Part shown: in pieces, positions 10,740 through 22,700 of the stretch | Layout: each line of letters begins with the position of its first letter | Numbering within the stretch: position 1 is the stretch's first letter | NCBI RefSeq assembly: GCF_018143015.1 | Contig: NC_054750.1 | Coordinates: forward strand, 2,647,501 to 2,711,500 | Source: Lytechinus variegatus | Lineage: Eukaryota; Echinodermata; Echinoidea; Temnopleuroida; Toxopneustidae | Length of the DNA: 64,000 nucleotides | Direction of reading: 5' to 3' | Made by a program: the position numbers and the translations under genes | Notes under the pieces: model-generated | Database searches by the model: none | Told to the model about the DNA's origin: nothing | What the model saw: only the letters and a program-made list of their open reading frames with translations

Positions 10740-13700
10740 GTAAGTTTTGAACTTTTTTTTTTACTCCTGACTTGACTGGTATGGACATGATGGAAAGTGA
10801 TCAAGAGGCAAGACTCAGCCAAGGAGCTCCGCCTCCGAAGAAGGTCGGGGGAGCTGTTTAGCGCCAGGACTCGTCGCAGTCTAAAACGCTACCCAGTTGT
10901 TGTGTGTCCGCACTGTGGTCCGGACGGGTTGTGTGTCCGGACGATCAATTTTAGAAACTCATTGGGAAAAATTTACAAGCGAAGTTTCATCAATTTTTAG
11001 TACAAACTGTTAGAAAATATTATAGAGAACAAAATAGAAGATGATTGCAACTATTGTTGAATTCATATTTTTAATTTTAGTGTATTAATCCAAAGACAAA
11101 AAAAGAAGGCTTCAAAAATATAGTGTCCGGACAGTCGGACACCCGACCCCCAATCCTAGTATAGTGAGTGATTGCATTACCGACCGGCCTTGTATTACCG
11201 AAGGTGTTCATCGTACGCGTCAGAAAATAATTTCATATGCTCTATTCTTTGCAATATCCTTCCAAAGGGAACTTTAATAGAAAGATGATGAAAAATGGTC
11301 AAAAACACATTTTCAAAGTCTTTATATTCTAAAAATGGCATTATCGTGATATTGGGAACCACCGTTCACTTCATACAGCAGCGCTTTATTCAGTCACACG
11401 CACAGTTCCCTATTTCCACCTCCATTCACTTTGTACACAAGTGCGCGTATACAAATCGACGAGTGGTTCCCGAAACCATGATTTGGCCATAAAAATAATA
11501 CAATATTGTCAAAATAGCTCATCAGTGATTTTGTTGATTTCTCAACTTTTTCCATAACCCAGGGAGCGCCAGCCCTCTACGCGGGCCGGCGCCTAGGAGC
11601 TTACCGTGTATTTACCCATACTCACGGGACAAGGGTGGATTATGGTCAAAATATCTAGAAAGATAAATTGTGAAAAGAGAAATTATGTACTTACCACGAT
11701 TATATGGATGAAGGTCTAACGAGTGGTAGAATCCTGACGTCGAAGCACAGACTGGAACCTCAAAAAACCGAAAAGTTCTCTCCTACCCTAGTCTCGATCG
11801 GCCATTTTGTCATGATTCATAACAAAAACGGCCGATCGAGACTGGGGAGAAGGAGAGAACTTTTCGATTTTTTGAGGTTCCAGTCTGTGCATCGACGCTA
11901 CGCGGGCCGGTTACTTTTCCCATAGAAAACACACGTTCGGTAATACGATACCTTTTTCAAGTGACCAAAATATTTCACATCCGAAGAGGGGTCCGATTGG
12001 AAGCTGATATCATCAAAAGGAAAAACGATTTCTGCAATTTTTTTACATATCTATATTTTGTAGGTAATTGTGTATTTATGGTGAAAGTTTGGTGAATTTT
12101 ATGAGAATAATATTTTTAAAATGATTGAATTCATGAAAAGTGTTCGGTAATACGATCCACTACCATACTAGACAGCTGGCAGCCGTCTGTTACGAGGAGT
12201 TTTTTAACATTTTAAAAAAAAATTCTCCTCGTACGACACATGCATCGGTAACGTGGGGGAAGAACAATAGGAAACAAGATGGCGGCGTAAACATCTGGCA
12301 AGTCTCTTCCATCTTTTCATAATATTTTTCTCATTTTTCTTATGAATTCTTTTTTTTAAATAAAATTGATAGTGTAGAAATGAAGTTGTATTCCATGTAC
12401 ATAATTTAGGGCTAGATCTTTCAGAAGGAAAGTAGAAATCTCGGGGGTGAAAGTTTCAGGTTTTGGGGCCCTATGTGCAGGTGAATAGAAAGGAAGACCT
12501 GGCTTCGTTGCGAGTAAGCTTACATTCATAAAAGATTTTTACTCTCTAGAAGCCTCCTGGCTAATCGTGCAGCCACCATTAGGGGGTTAACAATGCAAAA
12601 TCCCCCCGACGGGGCTCACTGATTTTTGTCTTTATGTCATAAAAACAAAGAAAAATAACTTCCAAATAAAAATAATTCCGTTTTGCCCTGAAATGCATCA
12701 AAACTGGGGAAAAATAAATTTATGATATAAGGGGAACAAACAGTGACTTACTTCGGCTGTCTCACAACTTCACTTCCCTATTTTATCCAAACTCAATACA
12801 TAAACATATGGCCATGTCCCTGTACAGATCGAGGTAGGAATGGTCTCTGTATTTGATGAGTGGAGCCAACAGAGTTCAGCAGAACAACCAACATAACAGA
12901 GACGGAAGCTTTTGGTCTAAATATTAAAATAAAAAAAAAACGATAGCCTAGGCCTAGCCCTAGAAAAATTCTAGGGGCCCAGGCCTACATGCTTTGCCCT
13001 TGAATGAAGGGCAGCAGTACAACTACAAGCCTTTCACCCTTTGTTTATCAACAAAAGGTAGAGCTAACAAGTAACATAGCCTTGAGGACTTCGTGATGAT
13101 ATTTAATTTTATTTTTTAATATTTTGACATAGGTCTTGATACTTATTCATCACAAAGCCTTGAAACCCTTCCCCATACACGCTATAAAGCGAGACATATA
13201 AACACGGATGGATTTCCCTAGGAAATCCATCTTTAAACCTACAAATAACATAAATTTGTTGCATTTTATTTATCTAAGACTATAGATCTACAACTTCATA
13301 ATGCATATGAAGGTGCAAAAAATGTTAGTATAAATATGAAAAAATGAGAGGTTTTTTACCAGACCGATCTCGTGTAGATCCCTTGATCCATTAAACACCG
13401 CATATACAAAATGCTTGGCCCTTGAACCGCTTCGTTGTGATGAAGCTTCCATAAGCAATGTCGCAAAATGCCGTTTTGAAGTTCATAATCATAGATAAAA
13501 ATATTATTTAACATACAATTTGAAACAGGATTATCAATAATTATTATAATAATAATTATTTATGCATGACTGATCATCATTAAAACAGAGTGCTGAATAA
13601 GTCTGACAGTTACCCTGTAAAATGTCTTCAGTTTGATGTAAAACTATTTAAATTCAGCCATTATTTTTAAGTAATCAGAACTTGATTACTTCTTGATCTA

Positions 13701-16700
13701 TTTTCTAAATTTTCAAAGAAAGTGAATATGGATGATGTACAGTGTACACTAGTGGGACTAGGGAAGTATCTACATACATTACTAGCTTATCTTCCCCCTG
13801 CTTTCTTATTGGTTCATCTGTAATTACCTCTTCGTTCCTGCTTTCCTATTGGCTCAACCTTAATTACTTCTTTATAACCGACTTGGTTATAAACTCAAGT
13901 TTTTCAAGTGGATCTTCATTCCTGATGACGACCAGAACATTCTGGTCGAAACGTTGATAACAGTTCTTTTCAGAGCGAACATACAATCAAGAAAGAATTA
14001 CAATCAGTCCTTTTCAGGACTACATACATGGTGTTTACTATAAAAACCTTCACTATATCTTGAGCCGTCCAATATTTGAACTTGAAGATTATTTTGGTCA
14101 TCATCAGGCCTTAAGTTTATTGAAATAACTTAACAGATTAAGAGAGAAAATAAACATTAATCCAGTGGCCAGAAATAGGCTATAAAGGGGATTGAATTCA
14201 TTTGCACTATTGCTTGTAAGGCCCTTATGAGTAGAGCTTCTTATGGTTATTGAATAAATGAAATAGGTAAATGATTTTTCTATCAGTTTGTCGTCTTAAA
14301 AGGGAACAGCAAACAGACATTCATACATGGATTATACAAAGTTACACATGCTTTTCTGATTATTCATTGCAAAAGCAGCCCTGGGTTTCAACACAAATCA
14401 TTTATAAACCTCACAGCCTTTTTCACACAAACTCTTTATAGTAAATTGGTATATTTCAGTACATCCTCTAAATAAAGTGATTTGATTCCCCGTGATTCCT
14501 TAAACCATTCTATTTAAAGTAGAATGTTGGTGCAATATCATCTTTTCCCCATCCATGGGTTCTGTAGTCATTCTTTCCATTCATCTCAGGAAAACAAAAA
14601 AAAACACAAGAAGTAAATTAAAGCAATATCTTTTGATTAATAATACTGTACTATAATAGTGGTTGGTGAACCAGTGCATGGTATCCTCCACACTCCTTAA
14701 TACAGTGCTGGCCATGTATAGTGAATGGCCAAATGACTATCTTATCTTATCTGGTAACTCATATTGGTACAGAGTAGAGTGTGCAAATTACAATGACTTG
14801 TATTTTGTATAATTGTAATGTATTGCAGTCATTTTGCAGAGCTCAAAAATACTCAGATAGTTTGCGGTATAAGACAGCTTTCACACAGGGTTTTAAGATT
14901 GAAACAAAAATTCTAATGCAATTTTGAATAACAGCAGTTCAGATTATAATGGCGATAAAGCAATGCTCTTGAAGATGAAATTGTGACCTTGCATAGAAAG
15001 AGCCAAGCTTTCCCAGAAGCAGGGGAAAGCTTGGGGGGGGGGGATGAGCCAATAACAATAAAACAAAAATAAAAATAATGTGAATTATTTAGAATAAATG
15101 TACATGTAGGATAATGTCAATTATTAGTTGTGTATTTGATTAATGTGTGTTTTCCAAACTTTTATCCTGTAAATGTACCAAGTGTATTGATGTTGAAAGA
15201 AAAGATGTTTCACATGAACTCTATCTCAGAGGTTGTAACAGGGCGTGATATTCTAATCAAGGAACATATTTCGGGGGCTATTTTGTGGCTACTTCGTGAC
15301 TAAATTCAGGATTTCAGGGTTACCTTTAAAAAAAATCCCCAGCCTAATTTGCTATGTATTACTGTTTACATTAGACCCTGCCGCGGCATGAAGATTTACA
15401 TTTATGTCTTTTTCCACAGTATTTCAGGCTGGGGGGGGGGGGGGCATTTAGGGGCATACATGTATAAGCACTGCTTTCCTCCAATTCCCATGAAGATTTC
15501 ACAATGCATTGTTGAATATGCTTTCACATTACAAGCAAAATACCAGAATACTGTATTCAATTGTCATGCTTTCATTTCAATTCCTTTTACAATGTTTCTA
15601 GATTTTATTTGTTAAGATTTATATTGAGAGCTAAAATGTCTTGTGTGAAAACACACAAGGGTCATTCCATAAAGGTCGGACGTACATTCGGACACATTTA
15701 AGAGCTGTATCTCCTTTGATTTGATAGCAGTGTTTTATTTTTTTTTAGTATATCATAACACGTGACCTAGGTTATCATTACACCATGACAGGAATAGGCT
15801 GCAATATGAAGAATAGAAAATATGGGCAAAAATGTGAGGGGTCGGACGTACATCAGACGAAAACAGGTTTTATGCTTTTAGAGTTCATGTCAAAATCTCT
15901 GTGATTTTTGTGATGCAGGTACTAAAATTGTAATATGAGCTGTTAGCTAAAGGATGAATCTTAAAAGAAATGAAGCAAAGAAATTGATAGGCATTGCCTT
16001 GTTTTAGTTACAGGCTGATCTATTTGGGGTCGGACGTACACTTTGAAGGGGTCGGACGTACATTGTGCAAAATATTTGCACACTGTACGTCCGACCCCCT
16101 TTGAAGATCAGTTACACAAAACATAGACATTCTAAACTGGATTTTTTTAATATACATACTGTTTGGTTAGTTGTCTTTCACATAAGATGGAATTAACAAA
16201 TGAATCTGATGCTGATGAAGAGTTATGCTTGATTAAAGTTAACATGCATTCAGACAGTGTACGTCCGACCCCCATACTGATTTTTCTCACAGTCAAGCAA
16301 AATGCTCCTCATATCTATAACAAATGAGTCAGTGGGTTTAAACTGTTTCCATTTTGATATCTACATTTTTAGATCACATCAAAAATGAAACAACTCAACT
16401 ATTCACACAATGCAGGATATTTTTTTACTGTTAAACCTCAAGTAAAATGTATCTTTTTTAATGGTTTGCAAAAGACATGACAAAGAATTTCTTCAACATT
16501 AAAAAACTTGTACTGTTACAAACTTTGTTTGAATAAGGTGGGTTATGAACCATGAGTCTTCCCTGATGTTGCAATCAACAAAACATGCAATATGACCTTT
16601 TGACCCCTAGATGACCTTTGATGTCTCCATCCTCAAGAACACATGTAATTTTCCCCACTGATCGTTTTGTTCCAAGTTTGGGCAAAATTAATGCAAAAAT

Positions 16701-19700
16701 ATGTCATTTGACATTTTTACACCTAGATGACATTTGACCTCTCCATCCTCTTTAACAAATATGTTGTACTACCCACTGATAATTTTTTCCAAGTTTGAAT
16801 ACAATACACAAAAAAACTACTGGTATCAAAAGTTAACTTTTGACCCCTAGAGAGCTTGAACAATTGACCTTGAAATAACAAAATGAGCAAATATGACCTT
16901 TTGACCCCTAAATAACCTTAGAAATTTTCATCTTCATCAACCAAAAAATTGTATTACCCACTGATTTTGTGTTTCAAGTTTGAACAATATTGATGCAAAC
17001 AAAAAAAATGATTAAAACAGTCTTCAAAAAATGACTGAATGGCCTCTTATCTTTTGACCCCTAGATGACCTTTGACCTCATCAACACACACATGGTATCA
17101 ACCAAGGATCATTTGAAGCAAGTTTGAACAAGGTTGATGCAGAAATAAAGAAATGAGAACAAGTCAAAATTAAAGGAATAACCCTTCACATTTTCATAAC
17201 TTATACCCCTATAGGCAAAAGTAGAATAGTCTAGACATCCATGTATTATTATAGCAAATGGGCAGATCTATTTCCCATAGAGGGGCAATTGCTGTACCTG
17301 AGATTGAGGGGAAGTGGCAATTTCTTCTTTTATATGGAACTTCTTTGTTTATTAAATTTCTCATGTATTTGTAGGTTTTTTATTTTGATTTTCTTTTTAA
17401 ATTTCCTGCAGGCTATTATTCAGTCATAATTACCACTAAATTCATTAAGTTATGTGATAATTTGAGATGAAGGAAGGCAGTTTCCATTGAATATGCACAC
17501 AAAACACAAATAAATCACCATTTCTTGAAGGTGATATCATCATTTAAAAATCTACATATTGTCAAAAATGTGTGGTATTCTTTGTGAAATTGGTCTCAAA
17601 ACTTGTGCAAGATTTCAATGAAAAAAACAATAAAACTATACAGCGATATCAAGGTGTGTTAAAGAACTATCATGCAAAATATTAAAGATGGGGGTGAATT
17701 TTGCCCCCACTATTTGTTGGGTAAAAAAAATACAAAAAAGGTCATTTTAAACTAGATTGAAATTGAAATTTGTATTCAATTTTGAAAGATTAATAAGAGT
17801 AAAAGATGTTATGATATTAAACTTTTGCAAAAAACATCTGAGCAGTGAAAGATAACTTCATAAAAAAAAGTTTCAAAGGGGTCGGACGTACAGGGGGTCG
17901 GACGTACAAAAAAGTTGTACGTCCGAACCCCACTTAACTTGAAATCCTGGACTAGTGGTGAGCTACCTTCTGGTGTATATATTAAACAAACCAAGCTTGC
18001 TTTGCATATGACTTTGGGGAAATTTATCTGCTTTTGTTTTGCTTGTAAGAAAAAAAGTGTATGTGAAAGGGGGTCGGACGTACATTTGAAAGTGCCTGCT
18101 TTTAATATATTTGGTTTAAAAAATATAAGAACAATAGAAAAAACCTAACTTATTTTTTAGAAACCTGACATAATAACAACTTGGATATCATTCAACTTTG
18201 ATCATTTCAAAGCTTTTAAAAGGTTTAAAACTTGTTGCAAACTTGACCTTTTAAAATAAGGAACATTTTAGTTTGTTGCTATGGTGACTTCTATGCCTTG
18301 CCAAAATGAAACGATACATTGTTTGAAATTATTTCTTTCAGATTTATACATTTCAGTGTCTTAGCTTTCAAGTGATACCTAATTTGTTCTGTTTGTAGGA
18401 TTTTGAAATTTTGACCAAAAGGTTTACTATTTTATGGAACTGCCCACAAGTCATTGAATTACAGTGGGTCAGATACTAGGGCAAATATTTGCCTTTAGCT
18501 GGTTCAAGCATCACCTATATTTGCATAGTGCATTTACCATTCTACTCCGTTTTTTAAGGACATTTCAGCATTTGAAACTTGTACATGATAAAGGTGATCT
18601 TGGTGGTTTGGGGGAAACATCTTGGCATTCTATATTTTACAAATTGAGGAAATAGTAAAGTCTGTCAGACTGTAAAAATGGTATGTTTAATTGTCTGTAC
18701 TGTGTAATATTTTTTGTGTTCATCGATTAATTTGAAGTGAGCAATTGGTGCAAACTACATACTTTACATTTTCCTGACTTTATTGAATTATTTTTTGCAC
18801 AAAATTGTTGTAGAATTCGTTATTGTGAGGGTAATTAAACATCGCTCTGTGGTTTGGTTTGAAAATGAAGTATGCATAGTGGTGTGATACTATGCCTGAT
18901 ACAAGTTAGTTCTTAAGTGATTACAAAGCGTATCCTTTGTTTTGTGTGCCAATAAAAACTCAGCATGTTGTCCTGACCTTGTTATAGATTTAGGGTCAAA
19001 GGTCATTTATATAGTGTACATGCATGTAATAGATCAGAATCTGTTACATGTACGTGTACTTGGTGAATGGTATTTAGCCATACATGTATTTTGAATGCCA
19101 CAAAGAGCTCTTAGTCTTTTTTTTTTCAATTTTTCATAAATTTACTTATAAAATCAAAGGTGTTGTGTGCAGGATTCTACAGGATATATGAGGTCCAAAT
19201 AAAGGAGTGGTTGTGTATTTGTAGTGTGCACCCTGAAGGAAAACGATTTTACTATCAGCCTTAGAAAGTAGATTAAAGTGGATACTGTATTTTATCAGCA
19301 AAATGAAAAAATATGATGAGGTCCAATGAGCCAGATATTCATAGAGAATTGGGAGGTTGCTATTTAGTTACAATTATTACATGATTTGTCCACTAAAAAA
19401 TATAGTTTACAACATAAAAAATGGAATGCAAATTATCTATCGTTAAGATTAGCTTACTCTCTCATTTTATGTAGTTAAGTTCATGTAGCGAATATAAAAT
19501 GTGTCAGAAACATTTTTAATATGCCGTAAAATGTGCCTTGATTTTAAGCTTAGGTTAGTACTCAATATTGAATCATGTTTTTTAAAGCTTTAGTGTAATC
19601 TCTGTATTCTTTCTTTATTTTGATTTTGTAGGCAGCGGGTAAAAATGACCCAAATTGGTGGAAAACGGCTGAAAACATCTATGCCTTTACTGTAACTGAT

Positions 19701-22700
19701 ATAGATGGCAATGAAGTATCGTTGGAGAAGTACAAGTAAGTATAGAATCAGTGAATGCAAGGATGGAATTTTTTTTAAAACACAAGGCTGTAATTGTAGA
19801 ATTATCAAATCAGAACAGAATTTACACGTAAGTGGTTTTAATGGGAGACCAAATTTTAAAAAGAATTGAATCTCCACATATGTAATACTTGCGCTTGTAA
19901 ATGTAAACATCTGGTCTGGCGTAAACCATGTTATGTGCTATGATTTTGGGTTGCGGAAAACTCTCAAATTTCAAAAACTGGTCAGTTGTATGTGTCTTAC
20001 AGTATGTTTAACCGTTGTAATTTCTCATACAGAAATGGTGAAGAAAAATATTTTACAAATAGCCATTCCAAATGTGCTTAATTGAATATCTATCGCTATG
20101 GATTTGCGGCGCATTTGAATTTGGCTACCAACAGAAAGATTAAAACAAAAATATATGTATTTGGCCATGGTGTTATTTTAAACAAGAGTTCAGAAAACAT
20201 GCTGTACAATGGATAAGCTACTTGGCATCACAAAATTAAAACTTAAAATATGAACTGTGTAATTTCTTTAATGGGGTTTTCACCACCAAACCTTGAAATG
20301 ATGGTTGAGCTTTGATCAAGATATATTTATTTTTATTTTTTTTTCTCCTGCAGCTAGTGCTATAATTGTAATTGCAATACTTTTTTATCGGTTGGACGAG
20401 AATCACCCAAGAATTTCCAGCTTATTGGTCACTTAAATTGCTGTGATATTGATGACTTCATTCATTAGCGTCCTTGTAGATGCTTGAGTTTATACTGAAT
20501 GTTATTGAGGGAAAATTATAACTTTTTTACCTATTCAAATTACAGGGTTTTTTTTTTAATGATGCTTATGAAAAAACATTTTCTGGGCTTCCTCTTGAAA
20601 AATTATCAGATGGATAGCCCCCACATGTCAGATTTTACAAACCTTGTTGTCTCTGTTCTGTTTTTGTTTTGTAGGGGTCATGTCTGTCTTATTGTGAATG
20701 TAGCATCCAGCTGAGGGTTAACCGACAAGAACTACAAACAGCTGGTCGAGTTAGACCAGCAGTTTGGTAGTTCTAGAGGTCTCAAGATTCTGGGTTTCCC
20801 CTGCAACCAGTTTGGTGGACAGGTTTGTACTTTTCATTCTTTCTCAGATGTTGCCGGCCTTGGCGTCGTCTTTGGCCGGAGTCGAGTGTACAAAGTCTAT
20901 AAGAGAAGGAATTTTTGTGCGGCCTTGTTGCTCGAAAGTACCGGCGTCGACTACTTCCGTGATCATGATATAGAAAAAATTAAATGGGGCCTCGTGGCTA
21001 TTTTGCCCTTAAAATATTGAAAAAGCCCTGGGAAATATAAAAGCAGCCCTGGAAAATTCCCATTCACTGCGATAGTAAAGCTTCTCCATTGTTGCAGATT
21101 GAGACAGTAGATTTGGAAAAAGTAGCCTGCACGAAAATTAGTTTAAATGAAACAATATAGATCATTGGCATACTAGTATCTAGTAAAAATAGTGCCCGAG
21201 GCTTGTCTGTACTTAGCAACTGATTAAAACCCTGCTATTATTGTCATTATGTTGATATTGAAATATGTATTTCTTTTCAATCCAGGAGCCGACGCCGAAT
21301 GCAGAGATCAAGAAGTTTGCCCAAGAGAAGTACGGTGCTCAGTTTGATCTGTTCTCCAAGATTGATGTGAACGGAGACAACGCCATCCCCCTCTACAAAT
21401 ACCTCAAGATCAAACAGAAAGGCACCCTGGGAAAGTAAGTCAGTAAAATGAGATTTAAAAAATGATACATCGTTGCCGAGGCGTTGAAATTACTGATAAC
21501 CATAAGCTGGATGGAGCTCATTGTGCGCTACTGCATGCACGACCTTGAGGCAAAGGAAAAGTACTACAAGTAAATAATTAATAGTATACAGGACCATATC
21601 AAAGCATAAAGTACTCCACGCACCATGTATGTACATGCACACACAATATAAAAAAAGTGTGTAAAAATTGTGCACACATGACCTTTTGGAGTACTTTTTT
21701 TTACCTAAAAGAATGCTTTGTTGCTCTATCCACCTATTGATATCTATGGTTATCATTTTATTTCTCAAAATTTGTAGGCTGGCTAAGCAAAAAAATCTAG
21801 TTTAGAAGTCTTGAACTGGTGGCAACCTCTTATTGTTTGTGTACAGTCTCCTGAATCCTATAAAGAACTCTTTCTAGGAAAGAGAATGTTGCCACTTGAC
21901 TTCTAGCACATCTCCAAAATCGAAGTTTTTTCCTTGCCTGTAAAATTTTTACAATTTAAGACAAGTTTTTATTACCCTTGCAACAACATGTAGGTAGAGA
22001 TGGTGAGGAGATTGATTTTAATATCAGCAGATCACAACTCATTGTTGGTAAATAAAGGTGGACGGTCACAAATCTTCTAATCCCTTGGTGCTTATTTGGT
22101 ACGAAGTATTGCAGTACAGTTCAGTCTGCATAAATCAACCTTCTCTCAGTTGAGTAATCTAGTATTTAAGTCAAATGCAAATTTTTAAACCAGGGTTCGG
22201 TAACACAAAGCTTTGTGATTAATCGTACGCTTGATTCTTACGTTTAATTGTACATTGAAGTCAATGGAATCAATCGTAGAAAAATGTTCTACGATCATTG
22301 CTAAGCTTTGTTTTATGGGCCAAAGAAGTCACCAGATTATGCAAAACAGTACCACTTCTTAGTCTGATTTTGCCTTTTAAAGTCAAATATACTTCTGTGG
22401 TAGCAAACTAACCTTTATGCTAAAATTCAAGTTTGTATCCAACAGGAAATAGGAAAAAATAATGGCATTACTATAATATGTAGCACTGTTTTTTTTGTAC
22501 ATTTCGTAAGTTTGTCCTAATCCCATTTCACAAAGAATTGTAGTTGATCCAATCTGGGTCTCAATAAGCAAGCATGCAATATGTGTCTTCAAAACATATG
22601 GTAAAAAATATGGCAAACACTTGTGCACAGATAAGTATAATTGTGATGATAATTGGGAGAGTGAATAGTTCTCTCATGTGAATTGTGATTCATTTTTTTA

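Larger units (their letters stand above)
10740..15650. other. GPX4 intron 1, left part: AT-rich, mostly unassigned
   Basis: No exon was recognised. It contains the palindromic MITE at 11739-11896, repeated TTCGGTAATACGAT-like phrases (near 11182-11200, 11935-11950 and 12140-12157), a diverged mariner-MITE piece near 13562-13735 and a hammerhead-like motif at 13922-13952. Confidence 0.5.
15660..18444. mobile_element. Non-coding DNA element with subterminal repeat clusters, in GPX4 intron 1
   Basis: Its ends GGTCATTCCATAAA and (inverted) GGCAGTTCCATAAA match at 11 of 14 positions, and CACAAG flanks both sides (15654-15659 and 18445-18450) as a possible 6-bp target duplication. Inside are ten copies of GGGGTCGGACGTACA in both orientations, six near the left end and four near the right. 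The middle (16570-17160) is a diverged tandem repeat. No transposase frame is present, so it would depend on a relative. The family is unassigned and the boundaries are inferred. Confidence 0.55.

Noticed and set aside
20764-20973. Separate 69-codon frame over GPX4 exon 3
   Set aside because: It is out of frame with GPX4 and runs into the intron.
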